Below are positions 1 through 5,821 of a DNA stretch of 13,297 nucleotides, piece after piece. Position 1 is the first letter of the stretch. Every line of letters starts with the position of its first letter. The position numbers were made by a program, and so were the translations under genes. Source of the DNA: Chloroflexota bacterium (lineage in GTDB: Bacteria > Chloroflexota > Anaerolineae > Promineifilales > Promineifilaceae); the NCBI GenBank assembly GCA_024640485.1, contig JAHEEY010000074.1, positions 1 through 13,297 on the forward strand, written 5' to 3'. The notes beneath the pieces are model-generated. The model was given only the letters and a program-made list of their open reading frames with translations, had not been told where the DNA came from and did no database searches.

Positions 1-179
1 ACAAATGCCAGCAGATTGTCAGTTCGGGCAATCAGGTCGATCTCTCCCTCAGCGCAGCGCCAATTCCTCTCCACGATCTCGAGGCCGAGGGATTCAAGAT
101 GACGGGCGGCAATCGATTCTCCCCAATTGCCCAATTCTTTGCGTCCTAAACTGCTTGGCTTATTCACCGTCTGGCCCAT
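1..179 (-). CDS. YraN/UPF0102 family nuclease-like protein (partial, N-terminal part)
   Basis: This is the 5' end of a minus-strand gene that runs off the left edge; about 59 codons are visible. The translation contains LGRKELGNWGE, then an ARHLESLGLEIVERNWR stretch, and the GEIDLIAR motif that marks the UPF0102/YraN family. YraN proteins are small (about 120 residues) with a restriction-endonuclease-like fold; their role is poorly defined and often linked to DNA processing. The glutamate and aspartate of GEIDLI match the acidic core of that fold. The chosen start is the ATG at 179-177; a GTG at 167-165 in the same frame is an equally plausible start, and neither has a strong Shine-Dalgarno sequence. 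Either way the gene overlaps the stop codon of the upstream glycosyltransferase (by 20 or 8 bases), so the two are probably co-transcribed. The family call is confident; the start is not. Confidence 0.85.
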   Translation of the reverse strand, partial: MGQTVNKPSSLGRKELGNWGESIAARHLESLGLEIVERNWRCAEGEIDLIARTDNLLAF

Positions 180-1458
180 CCAGATCAAATAGATCCGAGG
201 AGAACCATTTTCGACTCCCCGACCCTGGTTTATCGGCGGGGGGCAGCAGCCGATCTAGCTGTTGCACAATCGGCTGCAGCCGATCGCGGTTTCGCGCCCA
301 TCGTCCATGTTCCCGTTTTCGCAGAAGGTCTGGGCGGGTTTCCTGCAGCCGTTCGTACAAGGCGACCGTGCGCTTGGCGGTTTCTCTGATATCAAAGCGG
401 CTGCTGGCTATCTGGGCATTGACCCCCATCTGCAGGCGCAGCTCTTTGTTGAGAGCAAGGGCGACCATGGCTGTGGCCAACCCTGATTCCGGATAGCGGG
501 TCAGAAAGCCAGTTTTGCCGGATTCGACGGTATCAACAATTCCGGGCGAAGAGACGGCAGCAATTGGCAGCCCTGAGGCCATTGCCTCGATAATGGTCAG
601 CGGGTGGACCTCTGTGACTGAAGCGGTCGCGAATATGTCGGCGGCTGCCAGGTAGTTGGTGATGCTTTCATAGTCAATGGGTCCGGAAAGGTGCACTTGG
701 CTGCCGACCCCCAGATCATGAGCTTGTTTTACCAGAAGGTTGGAGGAAGGGCCGTGTCCTACCAGCATCAAGTGGAGTTCGGGGACCATTTCTTGGGCCA
801 CGGCAAATTGATCCAGGAGCGTACTGAGATTCTTTTCTGGAGAGAGCCGGCCCACGTAGATAACCAGGATAGCGGATTCAGGCAAACCCAGTGCTTGCTT
901 GGTCATCGGGTTGCTGGGGGTACGAAACGGTTCCAGGGCAACCCCGTTTTCAATTACTTCAATGGGCTTGCGTACCCCGAAGTTGGTCATCACCTCTCGT
1001 ACGCTGTCCGATGGCGTGATGACCACATCGGCCAGGTCGGTAAAGTCGGGCCAAACCTGCCGCATAATGGCGTCAGCGGCTGGCTGCGGCAGGGGTATAT
1101 ACGCTCCGGTATACAGATCATACCGGGTGTGATTGGTATAGACGATGGGGCAGCGTCCGTACCGGTGAGCCAGTTCCACACTCATGAACAGATGGTGGCA
1201 GTGGATGATGTCCATTTCCTGCAGCAGATCTTGAGCCTGATTAGTGTACCGTGCAGTTACGTAATAGCCGTTGTCACCCAGAGCGACAGCCGGCGAGCGC
1301 ACCACTCCGGGCTCTTCGCCAGCGGGATCGGGTTCCCCCAGGGTGAAAATCGTCACCTCATGCCCTAACTCTTCCAAGCTCTGTTTGTAAAGCGAGATCA
1401 TCCGCGTAACGCCGTTGATAACCGGTTTGTAGCAGGCTGTAACCATTCCAATTCGCAT
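160..1458 (-). CDS. GT4 family glycosyltransferase, diacylglycerol glucosyltransferase-like
   Basis: A 432-residue retaining glycosyltransferase of the GT-B fold, family GT4. The N-terminal acceptor domain opens with MRIGMVTACYKPVINGVTR, with the NGV loop at about 15-17. It also carries DIIHCHHLF (83-91) and a TNHTRYDLY segment (108-116) resembling the HTxYxxY region of alpha-monoglucosyldiacylglycerol synthases. The C-terminal donor domain has GRLSPEKN (203-210) and an EX7E motif, E283 and E291, which binds the nucleotide sugar. These features favour transfer of a sugar from a nucleotide sugar to a membrane lipid at the cytoplasmic face; the exact sugar and acceptor cannot be read from sequence. 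After about residue 375 there is an Arg-rich segment and an acidic tail, beyond the catalytic core. The ATG start has GAGG nine bases upstream. Its 3' end overlaps the YraN gene. It could instead be a phosphatidylinositol mannosyltransferase-like enzyme. Confidence 0.88.
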   Translation of the reverse strand: MRIGMVTACYKPVINGVTRMISLYKQSLEELGHEVTIFTLGEPDPAGEEPGVVRSPAVALGDNGYYVTARYTNQAQDLLQEMDIIHCHHLFMSVELAHRYGRCPIVYTNHTRYDLYTGAYIPLPQPAADAIMRQVWPDFTDLADVVITPSDSVREVMTNFGVRKPIEVIENGVALEPFRTPSNPMTKQALGLPESAILVIYVGRLSPEKNLSTLLDQFAVAQEMVPELHLMLVGHGPSSNLLVKQAHDLGVGSQVHLSGPIDYESITNYLAAADIFATASVTEVHPLTIIEAMASGLPIAAVSSPGIVDTVESGKTGFLTRYPESGLATAMVALALNKELRLQMGVNAQIASSRFDIRETAKRTVALYERLQETRPDLLRKREHGRWARNRDRLQPIVQQLDRLLPPADKPGSGSRKWFSSDLFDLDGPDGE

Positions 1459-2154
1459 GTAGTCGTATCCTCTGTCTTATTCGGTCGCCAGCAAGGCGGC
1501 AGTCGTTGGTCCGTAAATTGATCGGTCGTAATGATCTGCAAATCCGGCCATCAGCGGCAGGCACAACCCTGCCAAATCACTTCTGGGCGGTTGTCTAAAA
1601 GAGTGCGCGGCCGCTGACCTAAACCTAGCGTCACCAGCTCTGATCAGGTGCTCTGATTGACCACCAAGCCAGCGCGAAGTGACTGAAATATCATGGCGCA
1701 GTGACGCTGTCGTTTATCGCAGGATTCCACCTTCAATACTCTATTATATAACATCAAAGCTGCATCCGACCGACGATCTGTCAATCGAGGGGAGGTCTCT
1801 GAGCGGCGCTGCCCCTATGGTTCTCGGTTCTCGACCAGCGCAGGCCGACCAAAATATCTGGCGGATCCCGATCGAGATACGGCTTCTGACTCATGGCTTA
1901 TTTCTCATAGCGCGCCTGGTTTACATAATATGAAGACCGAGTCGTGTGCTGCGCCGCAGACTGCCGCGGCTGTTCCATGGCTGCCGAGATGATGAGTTGG
2001 GATACCAATTCCTCGTTGGGCTGCAATGGTGGCGAGTTCAATCTCTATCGATTTCTTCAGGGTATTGTCAGCCGGGTTGGACTCAAGAACTCGTCCCTGG
2101 GGCACTGTTGGTATGTGAAAGTCGTGCATTTGAGTATAAGATCCTGGTATTCGA

Positions 2155-2183
2155 TTGACAACCGGCGACTTCATTCACATGAT
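2155..2183 (+). promoter_or_regulatory. candidate sigma70 promoter upstream of the protease (distal)
   Basis: A perfect -35 hexamer TTGACA (2155-2160) is followed after 17 bases by CATGAT (2178-2183), a 4 of 6 match to TATAAT. Transcription would start near 2190 and give a leader of about 145 bases before the protease ATG. The spacing is ideal but the -10 is weak. Confidence 0.35.
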
Positions 2184-2209
2184 CGGCAGCCCGCTCAAGT
2201 TTACAATAA

Positions 2210-2238
2210 TTTACTTTTGACCCACATCTCAGTAAAAT
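2210..2238 (+). promoter_or_regulatory. candidate sigma70 promoter upstream of the protease (proximal)
   Basis: TTTACT (2210-2215, 4 of 6 to TTGACA), a 17-base spacer and TAAAAT (2233-2238, 5 of 6 to TATAAT) form a plausible promoter in an AT-rich patch. Transcription would begin near 2245, leaving a leader of about 90 bases before the ATG at 2334. This is pattern matching only. Confidence 0.4.
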
Positions 2239-2318
2239 GAACAGACGGTAGCTTTCATTAAATGCCAAGCAGGCGACCGGTGTATGTTATTTTCTGCCGC
2301 TTAGCAATGCCTTCAAAT

Positions 2319-2325
2319 AGGGGAA
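2319..2325 (+). promoter_or_regulatory. ribosome binding site that sets the protease start
   Basis: AGGGGAA lies eight bases before the ATG at 2334. The upstream in-frame ATG at 2262 has no comparable site and would add 24 residues that do not belong to the protealysin-type propeptide. This supports the shorter protein. Confidence 0.75.
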
Positions 2326-2333
2326 ATTCACTG

Positions 2334-3491
2334 ATGAGCAACCATTACCACTCGATCTTCTGTATTCTCCCACCTCATATGCTTCAAGAGATAATTGAGC
2401 ACGGAACGCCTATGCAGCGGCGAATGGCATTGAAGAACTTGACCATTGGGGCGCAGGTGCGCGGGCGCCGGCATGATCTGACCCAGTTTGCCAAGCTGCA
2501 AGAAGAAGCGGCTGGCGGCTTGAACCGCACGGTTTTTGATGCCCAACATGGGTCTGCGCTGCCCGGGCGGAAGGTTCGGGGGGAGGGTGATCCGCCCGTG
2601 GGCGATCCGGCGGTGGAAGAGGCGTACGATGGGGCTGGGATTACTTACCAGATGTACAAGGAAGTCTATGGGCGTGACTCCATCGATGGCAGAGGCATGC
2701 CGTTAAACTCCACAGTTCATTACCAGAAGGGGTATGACAACGCGTTCTGGAATGGCGAACAGATGGTATACGGGGATGGAGATGAAGATCTGCCCATTTC
2801 GGAAAGGCTGTTCAATCGATTTTCTGCTTCTCTAGATATTATGGCCCATGAGCTGACCCACGGCGTCATTCAGGCTGAAGCGGGACTGGTCTACCGGGAT
2901 GAGCCGGGGGCGTTGAATGAGTCAATGGCCGACGTTTTTGGATCGTTGGTGAAGCAGCGCTCACTTGGGCAAGATGCCCGAACTGCGGATTGGATTATCG
3001 GTGCAGGGCTGCTGACCAGCAACGTCAACGGGGTTGGGCTGCGCTCGATGAAGGCGCCCGGCACCGCTTACGACGATCCCGTTCTGGGCAAGGATCCCCA
3101 GCCGAGCCATATGGCCGATTACAAGAGCTTGCCTTACGACAATGGCGGCGTGCATATTAATTCCGGAATCCCTAATCACGCCTTTTACGTCGCCGCCTAT
3201 GAATTGGGGGGACGGTCCTGGGAGAAGATGGGCAAGATCTGGTATGTGGCTTTGTGCGACAAGCTCAACCGGACTTCGCAGTTCCAGGCCGCGGCAGATA
3301 TTACCCTGGCGGTTGCCGGCGACCTATACGGACGGGGCAGTTTGGAGCAGGGGGCAGTGGCCAAAGGTTGGCAGGAAGTGGGGATCGTCGCCCAGGACAG
3401 CGGCGGCGGGGACGGCGGCAGCGGCGGCACGCCATCAGAACTGCCTGGCTGCCTGCCGATGGTCAAGGCGATCATGCGGCTGCGCGGTTGA
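2334..3491 (+). CDS. protealysin-like M4 family zinc metalloprotease
   Basis: A 385-residue thermolysin-family (M4) endopeptidase. The N-terminal 50 or so residues contain ILPPHML (11-17), matching the short PPL-type propeptide of protealysin-like proteins rather than the long propeptide of secreted thermolysins. No signal peptide is visible. Catalytic features are HELTH (172-176) with zinc ligands H172 and H176 and base E173, the third zinc ligand E196 in ALNESMAD, and the transition-state histidine H274 in NGGVHINSGIPNHAFY. The M4 domain ends near 354. It is followed by a Gly-rich linker (about 357-366) and a 19-residue tail, PSELPGCLPMVKAIMRLRG. The start at 2334 was chosen over an in-frame ATG at 2262 because it has a strong Shine-Dalgarno site and begins at the family propeptide. 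The next gene, 34 bases downstream on the same strand, encodes an emfourin-like inhibitor. Substrates are unknown; protealysin relatives act on intracellular or host proteins. Confidence 0.95.
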   Translation: MSNHYHSIFCILPPHMLQEIIEHGTPMQRRMALKNLTIGAQVRGRRHDLTQFAKLQEEAAGGLNRTVFDAQHGSALPGRKVRGEGDPPVGDPAVEEAYDGAGITYQMYKEVYGRDSIDGRGMPLNSTVHYQKGYDNAFWNGEQMVYGDGDEDLPISERLFNRFSASLDIMAHELTHGVIQAEAGLVYRDEPGALNESMADVFGSLVKQRSLGQDARTADWIIGAGLLTSNVNGVGLRSMKAPGTAYDDPVLGKDPQPSHMADYKSLPYDNGGVHINSGIPNHAFYVAAYELGGRSWEKMGKIWYVALCDKLNRTSQFQAAADITLAVAGDLYGRGSLEQGAVAKGWQEVGIVAQDSGGGDGGSGGTPSELPGCLPMVKAIMRLRG

Positions 3492-3525
3492 GCCGTCAAG
3501 ATTCATAGGTGTAGGAGAATCGGTC

Positions 3526-3846
3526 ATGCGAATCTACTTCGAACGGAGCGGGGGATTCATGGGGCTGCGGCTGGCTGGCACTGTCGATACCGATGGGCTG
3601 CCGGCTGAGGATGCGGACAGCCTGGTGGAAATGGTTGAGTCCGCGGACTTTTTCAACCTGCCCGCCCAACTGCTCCCCGACACTGAAGGCGGGGATAGAT
3701 TTCAATATAAACTCATGGTGGAGGATGAAGCCCGCCGCCATTCGATAGAAACGGACGGGTCTTCTGTGCCAGCATCCTTGTGGCCCCTGCTGCGCCGGCT
3801 GACCATCCTGACCCGCGCCGGTCATGGCGGATTTGACACCAACTAG
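3526..3846 (+). CDS. emfourin-like inhibitor of protealysin-type M4 protease
   Basis: A 106-residue soluble protein without a signal peptide or membrane segment. It begins MRIYFERSGGFMGLRL and continues with TVDTDGL, a helix-like segment ending SADFFNLP, a DRFQYKLMV strand and a C-terminal VPASLWPLLRRL. This is the pattern of emfourin (M4in), described as a tight-binding inhibitor of protealysin and encoded beside it. The position, 34 bases behind a protealysin-like gene on the same strand, strongly supports a protease/inhibitor operon. The ATG at 3526 has AGGAG (3513-3517) eight bases upstream. The frame stays open further upstream, but that part overlaps the protease gene and is a shadow. 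The stop TAG shares a CTAG with the stop of the convergent gene. Inhibition of this particular protease is inferred from family and position. Confidence 0.88.
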   Translation: MRIYFERSGGFMGLRLAGTVDTDGLPAEDADSLVEMVESADFFNLPAQLLPDTEGGDRFQYKLMVEDEARRHSIETDGSSVPASLWPLLRRLTILTRAGHGGFDTN

Positions 3847-4928
3847 AGGGTGATCGAAACTAGCTTCTGCATTCCCTGATCTCTCAACCACAATTTGGTG
3901 CGCGATTTCTCCTGGGCATGAGGGATGCGGGCTACCGGCATTCTGCTCAATTCCAGCTTGCCCGTGGCACCATGCAGCTCATTCACTACCGGCAGGAGCC
4001 TTGTCGTTTCCAGCCCAAGCTCAGATGCAGATGCTACAAAAGCATTGTGAAGCTTGTTGGAGACTGGCTTGCCGGAAGTGACCACATATACCACATCGCA
4101 AAGACGCAGCCCTTCAATGGTGATGTTTGAGAGAGTCGAACCCAGGTCCATGACGATCATGTAGCCGGCGTTTATCATCGCGTCGAGGATCGCCTTGAGG
4201 CTTGTCGGCGCCGGCATGCGCCCAATACCGACCAGTTCTGCCGGCGTCGGAACTACCAGCAAGTTGCTGCGGTGCTTTTGGGCATATCCGGAGACCAGCG
4301 TCTCGCCAATTTGATTGGGTGGGTATCGCAGTAAATCGATGATGTGCCGCTTGCTGACCAGGTTGAGCATTGGCGCAATACTGCCTAACGGCAGGTCCAG
4401 ATCAATGAGCACGACCGGCTGATCTCGGCGAATGACAATAGCCTCGCTCAGTTGAATCGCCAGGGTAGAGGTGCCTACACCTCCCTTCGGGCTGAACATG
4501 CCGACAATACGCCCTTTACCAGGCGCTGCTTCTTCCGGCGCATCCGCATCGCTTTCCCCCTGGTCAAGGATGGCGTCGATGTGGGCCAACAGCTCATCAG
4601 CTTGAAACGGTTTGACCAGATAATCATTGCCCCCGACCTTGAAGGCCCGCATTTTGTGCTGCCGGGTCATGCAGGCGGTTAGGAAGATAACAGGCGTGTT
4701 GGCTAGATCTGGATCTTGTCGGAGCTGTTCACAGACTTGAAAGCCATCCATACCCGGCATCATCACATCCAAAACAATGATGTCTGGCTGGAAACTACTG
4801 GCTACAGTGAGTCCTGTGGGGCCGTCTTTGGCGGTCTGAACTTCAAGATCGTTTCGGCTTAGCTGGTGTTCAACCAGATACCGAATCGGGAATTCGTCAT
4901 CAATTACCAGAACCTTTTTTCGGCTCAT
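3843..4928 (-). CDS. receiver domain fused to CpaE/TadZ-type P-loop ATPase
   Basis: A 361-residue fusion. Residues 1-123 form a response-regulator receiver: acidic pair D10/D11, phosphoacceptor D54 in VLDVMMPGMDG, T84 and K106 (LVKPF). After a short acidic linker (124-137), residues 139-361 form a MinD/ParA-like domain with a deviant Walker A, SPKGGVGTST (146-155). The signature lysine K148 is present, but the usual second lysine of KGGxGK is replaced by threonine, as is common in CpaE/TadZ proteins. LIDLDLPLGS (174-183) and VMDLGSTLS (259-267) fit the Walker A' and Walker B regions. TadZ/CpaE proteins localise Tad/Flp pilus machinery at the cell pole and often carry an N-terminal receiver-like domain. 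Here the receiver keeps all phosphorylation residues, so it may be a true phosphorylation-controlled switch. No other tad genes are in the window, so a pilus role is unproven. Confidence 0.88.
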   Translation of the reverse strand: MSRKKVLVIDDEFPIRYLVEHQLSRNDLEVQTAKDGPTGLTVASSFQPDIIVLDVMMPGMDGFQVCEQLRQDPDLANTPVIFLTACMTRQHKMRAFKVGGNDYLVKPFQADELLAHIDAILDQGESDADAPEEAAPGKGRIVGMFSPKGGVGTSTLAIQLSEAIVIRRDQPVVLIDLDLPLGSIAPMLNLVSKRHIIDLLRYPPNQIGETLVSGYAQKHRSNLLVVPTPAELVGIGRMPAPTSLKAILDAMINAGYMIVMDLGSTLSNITIEGLRLCDVVYVVTSGKPVSNKLHNAFVASASELGLETTRLLPVVNELHGATGKLELSRMPVARIPHAQEKSRTKLWLRDQGMQKLVSITL

Positions 4929-4969
4929 CGTACCTGCTCCGTGGTTACTGTTCCGCTATGAATCAGCCG

Positions 4970-4991
4970 CTGCTGCAGGCGCCCGCAGCAG
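4970..4991 (-). repeat. small inverted repeat in the receiver-ATPase leader
   Basis: CTGCTGC (4970-4976) and GCAGCAG (4985-4991) can pair around an 8-base loop, about 40 bases upstream of the receiver-ATPase start. It has no U-run, so it is not a terminator. It could be a leader hairpin or an operator, or chance. Confidence 0.3.
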
Positions 4992-5228
4992 ATTTGGCTA
5001 CGCAAGAACCTGCCATCATTCACGAAAAACCTGTAATGGCGAAAATAACTTGCCCATCCACCCATCTATAATTGAGTTGCGGAAGAAGAGAGTTCTCTGC
5101 CCAAGATATTATGCCATTCGCAAATTACATTCTATCTTACGAAGGTGGGAACTACCAAGAACAGCTTCTTTAAGAGACGTTTCAACCATTGGGTCTATCT
5201 TCATCTATCTGAGTTGATCTTAATAGTG

Positions 5229-5234
5229 TATAAT
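5229..5234 (+). promoter_or_regulatory. candidate -10 box for the single-domain response regulator
   Basis: A perfect TATAAT lies about 145 bases upstream of the response regulator. No good -35 hexamer sits 16-18 bases before it, and the nearest TTGATC is only 9 bases away. If used, it gives a long leader; an activator may be needed. Confidence 0.35.
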
Positions 5235-5364
5235 CTTTCTTCAGCGTTGAAATACTGTCGGTCTACCGTTTATCCGCGTAACGGTTTCAACTGCCTGAGC
5301 AAACTGTGTCGAAGCGGACGCTTTGATGAGGCGCTGCGGTAGGGGCTCGATTTATTCAAGCAGC

Positions 5365-5370
5365 AAGGAG
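5365..5370 (+). promoter_or_regulatory. ribosome binding site that supports a TTG start
   Basis: AAGGAG is followed after seven bases by TTG at 5378. The nearby GTG at 5373-5375 is out of frame and meets a stop two codons later, so this site supports initiation at TTG. Confidence 0.75.
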
Positions 5371-5377
5371 AAGTGAG

Positions 5378-5761
5378 TTGAGTTGGTCAGTTCTGGTAGT
5401 TGATGATGAACCGATGGCCCGAGATCTTCTGCGCCTGATGCTGGAACGCGCCGGGTTCAATGTAGCAGAAGCGAGAGACGGGTTTGATGCCTTGGAAAAA
5501 GTCAAACAGAATCCGCCGGATGTCGTCATTCTTGATGTCATGATGCCGGGTATGGATGGTATTACTGTCTGCAGTACGCTTAGCAATGATGAAGCTACCG
5601 CTCATGTTCCGATTATTATGTTAAGTGCCAAGACGCATTCAACTTCGGTCCAAGAAGGGCTGACTGCCGGCGCCAAACGCTACCTATCTAAACTGATTTC
5701 CCGGAAAGATTTGATCAAGAACATTCATGAGTTGCTGGATGAGGTAGGCAAAGCACCCTAG
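5378..5761 (+). CDS. single-domain (CheY-like) response regulator
   Basis: A 127-residue protein consisting only of a receiver domain, with no output domain. The phosphorylation site is complete: acidic pair D9/D10, phosphoacceptor D53 in ILDVMMPGMDG, S83 in the conserved Ser/Thr position and K105 in YLSKL. The residue after the lysine is Leu rather than the usual Pro of the KP motif, which may alter the beta5-alpha5 loop. It starts at TTG behind a strong AAGGAG. Such proteins act by protein-protein contact or as phosphorelay intermediates. No sensor kinase is in the window. The divergent receiver-ATPase fusion is the nearest signalling gene, so a functional link is possible but unproven. It converges with argH, with a 60-base gap and no clear terminator. 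Confidence 0.93.
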   Translation: MSWSVLVVDDEPMARDLLRLMLERAGFNVAEARDGFDALEKVKQNPPDVVILDVMMPGMDGITVCSTLSNDEATAHVPIIMLSAKTHSTSVQEGLTAGAKRYLSKLISRKDLIKNIHELLDEVGKAP

Positions 5762-5821
5762 TAATTCTTGCCCATCGCCTGCCCTCATTATTATTGCCTG
5801 TTCTACTCCGTTCCCCCGCCG

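Larger units (their letters stand above)
1459..2333. other. 875-base divergent intergenic region
   Basis: This stretch lies between the starts of the minus-strand glycosyltransferase and the plus-strand protease. Several open frames of 60-98 codons occur on both strands. They overlap each other antisense, lack convincing Shine-Dalgarno sequences and give translations I do not recognise, so I call no gene. Visible signals are two candidate sigma70-type promoters facing the protease (listed separately), a minus-strand TATAAT at 1748-1743 without a good -35 box, and an 8-base direct repeat GCTCTGAT at 1637-1644 and 1650-1657. No tRNA, riboswitch or insertion-sequence end was seen. The length is unusual beside the tightly packed arginine operon in the same window. 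It may hold a small RNA or decayed sequence, but nothing visible proves either. Confidence 0.6.
4929..5377. other. 449-base divergent intergenic region
   Basis: This gap separates the divergent receiver-ATPase and single-receiver genes. It holds a 7-base inverted repeat upstream of the ATPase gene, a TATAAT toward the plus-strand regulator at 5229-5234, another plus-strand TATAAT at 5067-5072 without a good -35, and two distant copies of GTTTCAAC (5179-5186 and 5284-5291). A 65-codon frame at 5145-5342 starts with GTG, lacks a Shine-Dalgarno sequence and resembles nothing known to me, so it is not called. Confidence 0.6.

Noticed and set aside
1743..1748. Minus-strand TATAAT as the glycosyltransferase promoter
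   Set aside because: No acceptable -35 box lies 16-18 bases upstream, and it is nearly 290 bases from the start codon.
1679..2268. Open frames of 60-98 codons on both strands between the glycosyltransferase and the protease
   Set aside because: They overlap each other antisense, lack Shine-Dalgarno sites and have no recognisable motifs or gene-like composition.
2262..2333. Longer N-terminus for the protease from the ATG at 2262
   Set aside because: It has no good ribosome binding site, and the 24 added residues do not look like a signal peptide or propeptide. The ATG at 2334 has AGGGGAA and starts at the family propeptide.
3142..3525. Upstream extension of the emfourin-like frame
   Set aside because: This part overlaps the protease gene in another frame and resembles no protein. 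The ATG at 3526 has its own AGGAG.
5067..5072. Plus-strand TATAAT as a promoter
   Set aside because: No matching -35 at proper distance and no gene starts within 300 bases downstream.
5179..5291. Two GTTTCAAC copies suggesting a CRISPR remnant
   Set aside because: Only 8 bases are shared, there are just two copies about 100 bases apart, and no longer repeat or cas gene is present.
5145..5342. 65-codon frame upstream of the single-domain response regulator
   Set aside because: GTG start without a ribosome binding site, no recognisable protein, and a TATAAT lies inside it.
5762..5821. Terminator between the response regulator and argH
   Set aside because: No stem with a following T-run could be found on either strand in the 60-base gap.
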